From the NCBI GenBank assembly GCA_019309485.1, contig JAFDGC010000004.1, positions 32,048 to 96,047 of the forward strand: DNA of 64,000 bases, written 5' to 3'. Shown here piece by piece: positions 18,162-28,100 of this stretch. Each line of letters starts with the position of its first letter. The first letter of the stretch is position 1. The notes under the pieces are model-generated. The model made no database searches. It saw only the letters and a program-made list of their open reading frames with translations, and was not told the origin of the DNA. The position numbers were made by a program, and so were the translations under genes. Source of the stretch: Deltaproteobacteria bacterium. Its GTDB lineage: Bacteria; Desulfobacterota; Desulfobacteria; Desulfobacterales; UBA2156.

Positions 18162-18190
18162 ATTATCAAAATTATAGGGGTTTTTGTCAA
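18162..18190 (-). promoter_or_regulatory. Strong sigma70-type promoter of the rplU operon
   Basis: On the minus strand TTGACA (18185-18190) and GATAAT (18162-18167) are separated by exactly 17 bases. The expected start point is near 18155, giving a leader of about 35 bases before rplU. It stands back to back with the promoter of the MOSC gene (18198-18226), with only seven bases between the two -35 boxes. Confidence 0.85.
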
Positions 18191-18197
18191 GAAAAAT

Positions 18198-18226
18198 TTG
18201 AATCCGCGTTTATTTTACGCTATACA
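18198..18226 (+). promoter_or_regulatory. Sigma70-type promoter of the MOSC-fdhD pair
   Basis: TTGAAT (18198-18203) and TATACA (18221-18226) are 17 bases apart. Transcription would start near 18233, about 20 bases before the MOSC ATG, whose Shine-Dalgarno is GGAGG. Confidence 0.7.
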
Positions 18227-18253
18227 TGGATCACCATTTTAACGGAGGCGGCC

Positions 18254-18694
18254 ATGCATATCGTTTCCCTTTCGGTGAGCCGAAAAAAAGGGGTCCGAAA
18301 ACAGGTTGTGGATCGCGTCGTCCTTGTCCCCGGCCACGGGGTGGAGGGAGACGCCCATGCCGGGGACTGGCACCGGCAGGTGAGCTTCCTGGCGGCGGAA
18401 AGCATTGAAAGGACCCGGCAGGCCGGACTGGATGTTTCTTTCGGGGATTTTGCCGAAAACATCGCCTCGTCAGGGATCGATTGGAAAGCGGTCCCCATCG
18501 GCACCCGGTTTCGGTTGGGAAAAACCGCTCTCGTGGAGATCACCCAGATCGGCAAGGAGTGTCACAATCGGTGTGCCATCTATTATCAGGCCGGGGACTG
18601 CATCATGCCCAAAGAAGGGGTCTTCGCCCGTGTCCTTGAAGGCGGAACCCTTCATCCCGGAGATTCTATAACGATGATCCAGGATGAACCCTGA
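18254..18694 (+). CDS. MOSC domain-containing protein
   Basis: A stand-alone MOSC domain of 146 residues. The family (MOCO sulfurase C-terminal) is thought to carry sulfur for molybdenum- or tungsten-cofactor metalloenzymes. Visible motifs are GVEGDAHAG near the N-terminus and the family's single conserved cysteine region IGKECHNRC (about residues 99-107). GGAGG precedes the ATG. It is followed 28 bases later by fdhD, another molybdoenzyme maturation gene, which supports a role in cofactor handling. Confidence 0.88.
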   Translation: MHIVSLSVSRKKGVRKQVVDRVVLVPGHGVEGDAHAGDWHRQVSFLAAESIERTRQAGLDVSFGDFAENIASSGIDWKAVPIGTRFRLGKTALVEITQIGKECHNRCAIYYQAGDCIMPKEGVFARVLEGGTLHPGDSITMIQDEP

Positions 18695-18722
18695 TCAAAC
18701 GGTCCGCCTTGGGTAAAGTCCA

Positions 18723-19508
18723 ATGAAGCTGGATGTTGTATGGCGATATGAAGCGCAAACCGCCACCCGGGAAGGGCGCGTCATCGACGAAGAACCCTTG
18801 TCCATCCGGGTGGAAGGGAACCCGTATTCGGTCATCATGCGCACGCCCGGGGAAGAGATCCCCCACGCGGCCGGGTTTTGTCTCGGAGAGGGGATCGTGG
18901 ACACCCCCGACGACATTGCTTCAATCGGATTCTGTGACGACCAGGACACCAATGTGGTCACCGTCACCCTGAATCCGTCCCGGCGGGAACAGATCCGCCG
19001 TTTCATGGACCGGCGCGGTTTTATCAGTCAGACCAGTTGCGGCATATGCGGGAAGGAACTGGTGGATGAACTTCATCAAGTGATCCCGCCGGTCCAAAGA
19101 AAGGTGCAAATTCCCTTCGAGACTGCCATGCATCGGCTTTTCACGCTTTCCGACCGGCAGCCCCTTCGAAAAGCCACCCGGTCTTCCCATGCGGCGGTAA
19201 CCTTCGGACCCGGGGCCTCCCCCTTGTCCGTGGCCGAAGATGTGGGTCGCCACAACGCCCTGGACAAGGCCATCGGGAGGCTTTTTCTGCAAAAAACGCT
19301 GCCTCTGGCCGAAACCGTGGTGCTATCGTCCCGGATCAGCTACGAACTGGTCCAGAAAACGGCCCGGGCCCGTATTCCGGTGCTTCTGGCGGTCTCCCGA
19401 CCCACCTCCCTTGCCGTTCAACTGGCGCACCGATTGAACATGACGCTGGGATGCCTTTCCGAAGACGACGGTCTTTATCTGTATACAGGGGGACACCGGG
19501 TGGTCTGA
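18723..19508 (+). CDS. fdhD: Formate dehydrogenase accessory sulfurtransferase FdhD
   Basis: Transfers sulfur from IscS to the molybdenum/tungsten cofactor so that formate dehydrogenase becomes active. The 261 residues include EEPLSIRVEGNPYSVIMRTPG, the sulfur-carrying CxxC loop in TSCGICGKEL (about residues 100-109), and the signature AEDVGRHNALDKAIG. No formate dehydrogenase gene is in the window, so its client is elsewhere. Co-directional with the MOSC gene. Confidence 0.95.
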   Translation: MKLDVVWRYEAQTATREGRVIDEEPLSIRVEGNPYSVIMRTPGEEIPHAAGFCLGEGIVDTPDDIASIGFCDDQDTNVVTVTLNPSRREQIRRFMDRRGFISQTSCGICGKELVDELHQVIPPVQRKVQIPFETAMHRLFTLSDRQPLRKATRSSHAAVTFGPGASPLSVAEDVGRHNALDKAIGRLFLQKTLPLAETVVLSSRISYELVQKTARARIPVLLAVSRPTSLAVQLAHRLNMTLGCLSEDDGLYLYTGGHRVV

Positions 19509-19592
19509 AAAACGGCAGCCCCTTCAAACGGCCTACGGTGCGGGCAACATCGGCCTTTTTGCGTTTCAATCCAAATTAAAGACCCTGAAAAC

Positions 19593-19620
19593 GAACAGGG
19601 CCCCGAAAGGCGCCCTGCTC
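19593..19620. terminator. Hairpin between convergent fdhD and dsrP
   Basis: GAACAGGGCCCC and GGCGCCCTGCTC form a 12-position stem with two mismatches around a GAAA-type loop. It is followed on the plus strand by a T-rich stretch (cttttctttgttttttt). It could end fdhD transcription, and perhaps dsr transcription in the other direction. Confidence 0.5.
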
Positions 19621-19646
19621 CTTGATTCCGCTTTTCTTTGTTTTTT

Positions 19647-20813
<1,167 letters not shown>

Positions 20814-20820
20814 AACCACC

Positions 20821-21609
20821 TCATATGATATAGTAGACGGCCGGGCCGGTGCCCAATGCCTGTTTGCGCCGAATGGTGAAGTTTTCGCTCAACAGTTTCC
20901 GTACATCGGATTCAGGATCCTCCAGATCGCCGAAGGTTAAGGCACCGTTGGAGGCCTCCACGCACGCCGGCATTTGCCCCACCGCCAGACGCTCCGCGCA
21001 GAAATTGCATTTTTCCACCACCCCTTTCATCCGGGTGGGGAACTTCAGGTTGGTCTCTTTGATGAAGGGCCGCGGATCCCTGAAGTTGAAGCTTCTCGAC
21101 CCATACGGGCAGGCGGCCATACAGAACCGGCACCCGATGCACCGGTGAAAATCCATCAAAACGATACCGTCCTCCCGCTTGAAGGTGGCCTTGGTGGGGC
21201 AGGCCCGGACGCAAGGGGGATCCTCGCAGTGGTTGCACAATACGAGGAAGGGCAGATGTTCGATCCGTTCGGGGAGGAAACGGAGTTCCTGAGTGGGAAA
21301 GGCGTGTTTGAATTCTTCCTCCCAGATCCATTTGATCTCGTGGCGGGGATGGTCAATGGAGGGAACATTATGAATTTTATGGCATGCCTCGATGATCGGT
21401 TCAAGGTCCGCCGCCGACTCGAACATCCGGGTGTCGATGACCATGGCCCACTGTTTGGCTTTCAGCGCCGCTTCGTTTTTCAGAACCCTCTCAGCAGGCG
21501 CTTCGCCGTGTTCCGCCGGAGCGGCCACCAGATCGGCGACCGGCTTGAGGCCGAGTCCCAGGGCGGAAACGCCGGCAATCTGCAAAAAGCTTCTCCTGCT
21601 TTTTTTCAT
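20821..21609 (-). CDS. dsrO: DsrO, periplasmic ferredoxin-like iron-sulfur subunit
   Basis: Periplasmic [4Fe-4S] subunit passing electrons between DsrJ and DsrP. The 262 residues start with a twin-arginine signal (MKKSRRSFLQIAGVSALGLG). Cluster-binding motifs CNHCEDPPCVRACP, CIGCRFCMAACP and the CNFC group follow. Its ATG overlaps the dsrJ stop by four bases. Confidence 0.95.
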   Translation of the reverse strand: MKKSRRSFLQIAGVSALGLGLKPVADLVAAPAEHGEAPAERVLKNEAALKAKQWAMVIDTRMFESAADLEPIIEACHKIHNVPSIDHPRHEIKWIWEEEFKHAFPTQELRFLPERIEHLPFLVLCNHCEDPPCVRACPTKATFKREDGIVLMDFHRCIGCRFCMAACPYGSRSFNFRDPRPFIKETNLKFPTRMKGVVEKCNFCAERLAVGQMPACVEASNGALTFGDLEDPESDVRKLLSENFTIRRKQALGTGPAVYYII

Positions 21610-22016
21610 TTACTCGTCTCCTTCGGATTATCGATATGGCAGTTCCAGCAATAGGGGTTCACCGCCACATAATTGTGGCACCGGTCGCAAAAATCCGCCT
21701 TGTTGGAATGACAATCCACACAGGTATTGGAAAGGCTCATCTCGAAGCGCTTTCCATCGGCGGTTTCGTGAATCCGGTCGGCGTTTCTCACCACATTGTT
21801 CCGCCAGTTGTTGAGGATCTGCATGTGGGCGGATTTCATTTCATTCTTGGGGCGGATGCAGGCCTTTTCCGCCTTGGCCTTTTCCGTGAGTTGGGGTTCC
21901 GGTGCCGGCGCGGCCTTTCCATGATTATACCAGAATGGGAAGGTCACCAGGACAACGAAAATGACCAGCCCGGTGATCACCTTCCCGCCGTCGTAAAACG
22001 TCCGGGTGTTATTCAT
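21606..22016 (-). CDS. dsrJ: DsrJ, triheme cytochrome c subunit
   Basis: Periplasmic cytochrome anchored by an N-terminal helix (VITGLVIFVVLVTFPFW). The 136 residues contain three CxxCH haem sites: CVDCH, CDRCH and CWNCH, as in known DsrJ proteins. Its start overlaps the end of dsrK by eight bases (ATGAATAA). Confidence 0.95.
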   Translation of the reverse strand: MNNTRTFYDGGKVITGLVIFVVLVTFPFWYNHGKAAPAPEPQLTEKAKAEKACIRPKNEMKSAHMQILNNWRNNVVRNADRIHETADGKRFEMSLSNTCVDCHSNKADFCDRCHNYVAVNPYCWNCHIDNPKETSK

Positions 22017-23640
22017 CTTCGGCCTCCATTCCGGAAATCTCTTCTCCTCTCAAGTTGGTGCTCCTTTCATTCTGGCCGGGCAGGTTCAGGGCATTGGCCA
22101 CCAGTTCATGGACACCGGTGACGTCCACCCCGGGGACCCAATAGTCCATCAGGGGGGGCAAGGCGGCCCGGTCGATGGCGCAGATGCAGGCCAACATGTT
22201 GACACCGTGTTTTTCATGGACGTACTTGACGGCGTTGGCCCGAGGGAAGCCCCCGATCATGCGCAGCTCCATGTTTTCCCCGGCGTTGAGACCCGCGCCG
22301 CTGCCGCAGCAGAAGGTCTGCTCCCGAATGGTATTGGGCGGCATTTCATAGAAATGGTTGCACACGTTCTTGATGACGTACCGGGGTTCATCCAGAAGCC
22401 CCATCCCCCGGGACGGATTGCAGGAGTCGTGGTAGGTGACCACAAGATCGTCGTTCCGGCGCGGATCAAGATCCAGCTTGCCGTGATGGATCAGGTCGGC
22501 GGTGAATTCGGTGATGTGGACCATTTTCGTGGATTTGGCGTTTTCGAATTTGGTCCCTGTAATGGGAGACACCGGTTCTTCCAGGAAATCGGGGGGACCG
22601 TTCATGGTATCCATGTACTGTTGAATGACCCGCCACATGTGACCGCATTCCCCCCCTAAGATCCATTTGACACCCAGGCGCCTGGCCTCGGCGTACATCT
22701 TTGCGTTGAGCCGCTTCATGGTTTCGTGGGAGGTGAAGAACCCGAAATTACCGCCTTCGGAGGCGTAGGTGCTCCAGGTCACATCCAGCCCGTACTTTTC
22801 CTTTAAAAAATGGAAGAGCATCAGGTAGCCCATGGCGGTGTAGGTTCCGGGATCGGCGAAAACATCTCCGGAAGGGGTGATAAAGAGAATGTCGGCGCCC
22901 TTTTTATTCAAGTTCGGTTCCACGCGGACGCCCGTGATTTCTTCGATGTCGTCCACGAAGAAATCGATCATGTCCTTGTATGCGTGGGGTTGGATCCCCA
23001 GGTGATTCCCGGTCCGGTAGCAATTGGAAACCGGGGTGGCGATCCAGTCGATATTCAACCCCAAAAGGTTGATCAGTTCCCGGGCCATGATGGTGATCTC
23101 CGCCGTGTCGATGCCGTAGGGGCAGAAGACGGAGCAACGGCGGCATTCGGTGCATTGGAAATAGTAATACCACCATTCCTTCAAGACTTCCGCCGTCATT
23201 TCCCGGCCTCCGGCCAATCGGCCGAAGAGTTTCCCGGCCGTGGTGAAATCCCGGCGGTAAACGGATCGTAAAAGCTCGGCCCTTAACACCGGCATGTTCT
23301 TGGGATCGCCGCTTCCGATGAAAAAATGGCATTTGTCTGCGCAGGCGCCGCATCGGACACAGATGTCCATGAAAATTTTAAAGGTCCGAAACCGCTCCAG
23401 ACGCTCCCGCATCCCCTCGAAAAGGATTTCCTTCCAGTTGGGGGGAAGCTTCCAATCTTCGTCCAACGGATTCCATTCCCGGGCAAAAGGGAACCCCAAC
23501 GTCTCCAGGCTCTTGGGGTTCGCCGCATAGCAATACATCCCCTTGCGGATCTCGACGGGGGTATCCATCCATCCGGTCTGGGGCGGCCGGGGCTGGATAT
23601 TGGCAATGAGTTCATGGGGTTTTATCAGGTCGTCTGCCAT
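22009..23640 (-). CDS. dsrK: DsrK, HdrD-like iron-sulfur catalytic subunit
   Basis: Cytoplasmic subunit related to heterodisulfide reductase HdrD, thought to reduce the DsrC trisulfide/disulfide during sulfite reduction. The 543 residues have ferredoxin motifs CVRCGACADKC (about 119-129) and CTECRRCSVFCP (about 187-198). CCG-type domains follow, with SCNPSRG and FCCGSGAGLNAGE near the C-terminus. It follows dsrM after three bases. Confidence 0.95.
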   Translation of the reverse strand: MADDLIKPHELIANIQPRPPQTGWMDTPVEIRKGMYCYAANPKSLETLGFPFAREWNPLDEDWKLPPNWKEILFEGMRERLERFRTFKIFMDICVRCGACADKCHFFIGSGDPKNMPVLRAELLRSVYRRDFTTAGKLFGRLAGGREMTAEVLKEWWYYYFQCTECRRCSVFCPYGIDTAEITIMARELINLLGLNIDWIATPVSNCYRTGNHLGIQPHAYKDMIDFFVDDIEEITGVRVEPNLNKKGADILFITPSGDVFADPGTYTAMGYLMLFHFLKEKYGLDVTWSTYASEGGNFGFFTSHETMKRLNAKMYAEARRLGVKWILGGECGHMWRVIQQYMDTMNGPPDFLEEPVSPITGTKFENAKSTKMVHITEFTADLIHHGKLDLDPRRNDDLVVTYHDSCNPSRGMGLLDEPRYVIKNVCNHFYEMPPNTIREQTFCCGSGAGLNAGENMELRMIGGFPRANAVKYVHEKHGVNMLACICAIDRAALPPLMDYWVPGVDVTGVHELVANALNLPGQNERSTNLRGEEISGMEAEDE

Positions 23641-23643
23641 TCC

Positions 23644-24678
23644 TTACTCCTTTTCCTCTTCTTCGGAAGATGCCGCTTCGGGTTCCTTTTCCACCGGAAG
23701 ACCGGCTTCGATCATCTTTTCCCTGAATTCGTCTTCGTATTTGTCGTACGTATGGATCTTTACCGGGTAGTTCCACGGATTGACATGGTGCACCTCCCGG
23801 TTGTTGTTGGCCAGGTTCCGCGTGGGGCTCATGAAAATCCCCCCCAAGTGCATCAGTTTGCTGAACGGGAAGTAGGCCAAAAGGATACAGACAAAAAAGA
23901 AGTGGCCGTAAAAGACGCCGCTCACTGTTTCGGGGAGCACCGGTTGAAAGGTGATCAGGCCCATGGCCAGCGCCTTGACGCCCACCACATCCGTTTTGGT
24001 GATATACCTCATGAAGATCCCTGAAATGGCGATTCCCATGATCAAAAAAAGCGGAAAGTAATCCGAGGCCAGGGAGATATATCGAACCTGGGGAATGAAA
24101 ATGCGCCGGAGAAAAAGAAAGGTGACCCCAGCAAGGAGGGCGAACCCCGAAAGCATGATCCCCGGAACGCCGACCTGGAGGAACCCGTCCAAGGCCTCGA
24201 GCCACTGGAACGGCACCGGCACCGGCTCCAGAAAAAACCGGAAATGACGGATTAAAACCGTGAGAAAGGAATAATGAAACACGATGGCGCCAAGCCAGAG
24301 CCATTTCTCCCATTCATAGGAGATCCGGGGGCCGTCGAAGAGGCGGGTCTTGGTGTTCCGAAAAAGGGACCGGAAAAAAAGAATTTCCAGGGCCATCCGC
24401 ACCAGCACACCTCCGGTGGTGGACGGATTGTCAATGGTTGCCGGCTTGATCCACGGCAGGGATTTCTGCTGCCCGCAGGTGGAAGGAATGCGGAACGGCA
24501 CCGGGGACCGGGCCCACCCGAGGACGCGGTAGACGACCCCCGCCAGAAAAACCACCAGGGCCAGATAGGGGATCACAACCCCGAAAAGCGCCGTAAGCCC
24601 CAGTGCTTCCGTGCCGACATAGGCGATGAGAAAAAGGACAACCACTGTGATGAGGGAAGCCACGTAATTTACATTCAT
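23644..24678 (-). CDS. dsrM: DsrM, membrane cytochrome b subunit
   Basis: Menaquinol-interacting di-haem b subunit of the NarI/HdrE type, paired with DsrK. The 344 residues show about six hydrophobic helices (for example VASLITVVVLFLIAYVG, FLIMGIAISGIFMRY and FYGHFFFVCILLAYFPF) with histidines suited to haem binding. An acidic C-terminal tail (EAASSEEEEKE) ends the protein. Confidence 0.94.
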   Translation of the reverse strand: MNVNYVASLITVVVLFLIAYVGTEALGLTALFGVVIPYLALVVFLAGVVYRVLGWARSPVPFRIPSTCGQQKSLPWIKPATIDNPSTTGGVLVRMALEILFFRSLFRNTKTRLFDGPRISYEWEKWLWLGAIVFHYSFLTVLIRHFRFFLEPVPVPFQWLEALDGFLQVGVPGIMLSGFALLAGVTFLFLRRIFIPQVRYISLASDYFPLFLIMGIAISGIFMRYITKTDVVGVKALAMGLITFQPVLPETVSGVFYGHFFFVCILLAYFPFSKLMHLGGIFMSPTRNLANNNREVHHVNPWNYPVKIHTYDKYEDEFREKMIEAGLPVEKEPEAASSEEEEKE

Positions 24679-24710
24679 TTACCGTTACCTCACTTTCAAC
24701 CCCTTACGGT

Positions 24711-25256
24711 TTAATGATAATTTTCCTGATCCGTATCGGTTTTGGAGATCTCGTAAACCAATCCCGCCCTTTCAAACGCCCGAAATGTCCGCTCCCGCAA
24801 ATCGTCGGTCTTGAGTTGATATATTTTTTCCCGGCATTGCATGTAAATATTAAAAGCGATCAGGCCGAATTCATCGATCCGCTCTTCGAGTCTTGTAAAG
24901 GCCTCCCCCATACCCGGCTGTTGCAGCTTTTCCCCCAGTTCCTGCCGGAGGATTTTTTTAAAGTCAAATAAAAAACCGACGGCCTGGGAGGGGAAAAAAT
25001 TTTGGACCGCCCGGATGCGGATCATGGGATCTAGGCAGGTGCCGATCTGATGGGGGTCGTTGGACTGAGTATCCAGGAGTCGATCGTACAGTGCATCCAA
25101 TCCTTTCCGGAACGTGTTTCCCACGGGATTGGCGAAGGGATCCTTGCGGTTTTCAAAAAACCGGGAAGCATCGCTTGAATAGGTTTCCACGACGGCATGA
25201 AACCACTTTTGAACGAGGTCTTTTTTTCGTTTTCTAAGGAACCCATCCAGATCCAT
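24711..25256 (-). CDS. RsbRD N-terminal-domain-like protein leading the dsr operon
   Basis: A soluble, helical 181-residue protein starting MDLDGFLRKRKKDLVQKWFH. The sequence resembles the RsbRD (globin-like sensor) N-terminal domain: an early WFHAVVETY segment, DPMIRIRAVQNFFPSQAVGFLFDFKKIL and a conserved C-terminal helix. The start at 25256 has GGGGAGG 11 bases upstream and leaves about a 90-base leader after the promoter. Starts at 25340 or 25385 would lie on or before the predicted transcription start. It lies 32 bases before dsrM and is the first gene of the operon. A regulatory or sensory role in sulfite metabolism is inferred from position only. Confidence 0.82.
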   Translation of the reverse strand: MDLDGFLRKRKKDLVQKWFHAVVETYSSDASRFFENRKDPFANPVGNTFRKGLDALYDRLLDTQSNDPHQIGTCLDPMIRIRAVQNFFPSQAVGFLFDFKKILRQELGEKLQQPGMGEAFTRLEERIDEFGLIAFNIYMQCREKIYQLKTDDLRERTFRAFERAGLVYEISKTDTDQENYH

Positions 25257-25350
25257 GATTCCGGCCGCCTCCCCGGCAATTGTTTCCGCCGATATTAAGG
25301 AGCGTGCATCCGTTGCGCCTTTTTCAAAACGGAAAGACATAAAGGAAATT

Positions 25351-25379
25351 TCTATAAACAACACATACCTTTGTGTCAA
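25351..25379 (-). promoter_or_regulatory. Sigma70-type promoter of the dsrMKJOP operon
   Basis: On the minus strand TTGACA (25374-25379) and TATAGA (25351-25356) are separated by 17 bases. Transcription would begin near 25344, about 90 bases before the RsbRD-like ATG at 25256. Confidence 0.75.
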
Positions 25380-25505
25380 GTACAATTGAATCCGTCGAAA
25401 ACGGAAAAAAAGGGGGGTGTTTCAGACTAATATGCTAGGAATATTCCCCCTGGAATCCCCGCCGCCGGTGTTGCCGCCGATGGGGACATGAACGGAGGGT
25501 CGGAT

Positions 25506-27854
25506 CTAGTTGGCGTATGCGCCGAACCGGTTTTGATCCAAAACGGATCGCACCTGTTGCAGGATTTCTTTGAGTTGATACGGTTTGCCGATGAAGCCGG
25601 CCGCGCCGGCACTCAAGGTGGCTCTGATTTGATCGTTCAGGGCGTATCCACTGGCCATGAGCACCTTTACCGCGGGGTTGATTTTGAGCAACTCCTGAAG
25701 ACACCGGCCGCCGTCGATCCCGGGCATGTTATAATCCAAAATGACAAGATCGATCCGGTTTTTATGATTCTTGTACAACTGAACGGCCTCTTCCCCGCCG
25801 CCGGCCTTGAGGACCTTGTAACCGTATTGTCCCAATATTTCATCACCGATATCCAAGATGATCGGTTCGTCGTCCACCAGAAGAATGGTTTCCGAACCCC
25901 TGAACACCATACCGGACTCTCGGATCTCCTTTGCCGCATCCGCATGCACCGGCGTCTCGGGAACCGGAAAGTAAATTTTAAAGGTGGTCCCCTGGCCCGC
26001 ATGGCTGTAACAACTGATATGGGCCCCGTGGTTTTTGACAATTCCGTACACCATGGCCAGTCCAAGACCCGTGCCCTTCCCCTTTTCCTTGGTGGTGAAA
26101 AAGGGTTCGAAGATGTGTTGCCTTACCTTTTCGGACATGCCGGATCCGGTATCCGAGACGCTCAAAAGGACATAATCTCCCGGCTTCATCTCCGGGCACC
26201 CTTTTCGGGTATCCGCATCGATGGTGAAATTCCGGGTGGAAAAAATAAGTTTTCCGCCTTCCGGCATGGCGTCCCTGGCGTTGATGGCCAGATTGATCAG
26301 AATCTGTTCCAGTTGGATGGAATCGGCTTGGATTTTACAAAGATCTTTTTCCAGGTATCGTTCAATTTCGATATTCTTCGACAGCGTCCGCTCCAAAAGG
26401 CGCACCGCATTTTGGACTTCATGATTCAAATCCACGGGGCCCAGCATACTTTCCACTTTCCGGCTGAAGATCATCAATTGGCGGATCAGGTCGCCGGCCC
26501 TGCCCACCGACCGCTCGATGGCTTCCAGGTACTTCCGGGTGGTATCGTTTCCGTTGGCTTTCATGAGGAGCAACTGGGTATAACCGGAAATTCCCTGAAG
26601 GGCGTTATTGAAATCATGGGCGATGCCGCCGGCAAGCGTCCCGATGGCTTCCATTTTCTGGGCCTGGCGGAGCTGTTCTTCCAGTTTTTTCTTCTCCGCA
26701 TCGGCCATTACCCGCTGGGTCACATCCCGGACCACGCCGCGAAAGCCCACGGGACGGCCGTCTTCGTTTTTCATCAAAGAGGCGGAGAGTTCCAGAACGG
26801 CCTGCTCTCCGTTATTCTTGATAATCTCGTAGCGCTCCAATCGGGCCGGCCTCTGGGTTTGATAGATGGTATTGAATAGCTGATCGATTTTCCGGGCGGT
26901 TTCCGGAGTCGTGTATCTCTGGCTGTTCATCCCCAATAAATCTTCACGGCCGTACCCGGTGATCCGGCACAACGCGTCGTTGGTAAAGGTGAGGTTGCCC
27001 GCCAGATCCACCTCGAAATAGCCTTCTTCGATGCTCTCCAGGATGGCGCGGTATTTTTCTTCCCGCTTTCTCAAGGCCTGGAGGGTCAAATCGTGTTCGA
27101 TGGTCTTCTTCTTCAGTTCCACACAGGTGTTGTCGAGGAGGCGTTTCCCCTTTTGGATGTCTTTCTGACAGTCTTTCACCGTGGAGTGGAGCCGGAAGGT
27201 TTCCAGGGCATACCCGATACGGCTGACGAGAATGGACAGAATCTTTTCATCATGACACGTAAAGGGCTCGCCGCTTTCTTTGCTGGATAAGTTCAACACC
27301 CCCACGACGTTTGTTTTATCGAAAATGGGGACAATCGCAAAAGACGGGGATCCGTACCTCGGATCGTTGGTGCGATGGGTCCGGGGATCGGTTTCGATGT
27401 TTGCCACCACCAAAGGTTTTTTATCCGTGATCACCGTATGGATCAGGGACGGTTCCATATCGATATAAAAATGGTCTTTGGGTTCTTTTTCAAATCCGTG
27501 GGAAGCGGCCACCAGGAGACGGTTTTCCTCTTTTTCCACGAGGCACAGGGATCCGATTCGCGCGCCGGTAAGGGTCAAGGCCTTTTGCAGCACCAGGTCG
27601 ATCAACTCCTGCATGCTCAAATCGTTTTTAAAGGTCTCCACGAACGCTTTGATTTCGTTCAGTTCAAAGGCTTTCCGGTCCAATTGGGCCGTGACCTTTT
27701 CAAGCTTTTTCTCCAATTGCTGGATGGTCAGAGTCATTTTTCGGATTGGATCATCCGATTCATTCGGTTTCAACGGCTGCTTTGCCACCGGTCGCAAGGC
27801 TCGGGAGGAGAATACCGCAGCATCCAGCGAATTTGTATTTTCCGAAAGCGTCAT
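25506..27854 (-). CDS. GAF-PAS hybrid histidine kinase with receiver domain
   Basis: Soluble hybrid sensor kinase of 782 residues. The domains in order are a coiled coil (about 40-75), GAF (about 80-220), a second helical linker, PAS (about 268-385; [26 protein letters not shown]), HisKA with the phospho-acceptor histidine in [14 protein letters not shown] (about 413), HATPase ([14 protein letters not shown]) and a C-terminal receiver (about 655-775; [10 protein letters not shown], phospho-acceptor in VILDYNMPG). No membrane segment is seen, so the signal is cytoplasmic. AAGGAG precedes the ATG at five bases. It lies downstream of a consensus sigma54 promoter (27942-27956), and the gene before it is a sigma54 activator. 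Confidence 0.9.
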   Translation of the reverse strand: MTLSENTNSLDAAVFSSRALRPVAKQPLKPNESDDPIRKMTLTIQQLEKKLEKVTAQLDRKAFELNEIKAFVETFKNDLSMQELIDLVLQKALTLTGARIGSLCLVEKEENRLLVAASHGFEKEPKDHFYIDMEPSLIHTVITDKKPLVVANIETDPRTHRTNDPRYGSPSFAIVPIFDKTNVVGVLNLSSKESGEPFTCHDEKILSILVSRIGYALETFRLHSTVKDCQKDIQKGKRLLDNTCVELKKKTIEHDLTLQALRKREEKYRAILESIEEGYFEVDLAGNLTFTNDALCRITGYGREDLLGMNSQRYTTPETARKIDQLFNTIYQTQRPARLERYEIIKNNGEQAVLELSASLMKNEDGRPVGFRGVVRDVTQRVMADAEKKKLEEQLRQAQKMEAIGTLAGGIAHDFNNALQGISGYTQLLLMKANGNDTTRKYLEAIERSVGRAGDLIRQLMIFSRKVESMLGPVDLNHEVQNAVRLLERTLSKNIEIERYLEKDLCKIQADSIQLEQILINLAINARDAMPEGGKLIFSTRNFTIDADTRKGCPEMKPGDYVLLSVSDTGSGMSEKVRQHIFEPFFTTKEKGKGTGLGLAMVYGIVKNHGAHISCYSHAGQGTTFKIYFPVPETPVHADAAKEIRESGMVFRGSETILLVDDEPIILDIGDEILGQYGYKVLKAGGGEEAVQLYKNHKNRIDLVILDYNMPGIDGGRCLQELLKINPAVKVLMASGYALNDQIRATLSAGAAGFIGKPYQLKEILQQVRSVLDQNRFGAYAN

Positions 27855-27941
27855 TTTTCTCCTTCGTCCACGAAACGCATTTTTGCATTTTTCCCAAGAT
27901 CAAGAATCACCCTTTTATCCACACTTCGAAGTGCAATTCAA

Positions 27942-27956
27942 GCAAAAGCCGTGCCA
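27942..27956 (-). promoter_or_regulatory. Consensus sigma54 (-24/-12) promoter
   Basis: The minus strand reads TGGCACGGCTTTTGC, an exact match to TGGCAC-N5-TTGC with the consensus G after the -24 box. The -24 element is 27951-27956 and the -12 element 27942-27945. Transcription should start near 27931, about 77 bases before the hybrid kinase ATG. Confidence 0.85.
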
Positions 27957-27986
27957 CCTGTATCTCTTTGAAATTCAGTACGCTTT

Positions 27987-28045
27987 GGGGACAATGAAAA
28001 AGAAATTGCCCAAAGGGGACAATATGCTGCACAAAATCTTGTGCA
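27987..28045. promoter_or_regulatory. Putative enhancer (UAS): perfect palindrome plus direct repeats
   Basis: TGCACAA-aatc-TTGTGCA (28028-28045) is a perfect 7-4-7 inverted repeat centred about 105 bases upstream of the predicted sigma54 start point, the usual distance for an activator site. Two GGGGACAAT direct repeats lie between it and the promoter (27987-27995 and 28015-28023, 28 bases apart). The neighbouring sigma54 response regulator is the obvious candidate to bind here. Confidence 0.6.
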
Positions 28046-28100
28046 CAACAAAACGGGAATCCGTGAAAGGGGATGTCGGCGGTGCTCTGGGGAGTCTTGG

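Noticed and set aside
25257..25385. Longer N-terminus for the RsbRD-like protein (starts at 25340 or 25385)
   Set aside because: These starts lie at or before the predicted transcription start; the ATG at 25256 has GGGGAGG upstream.
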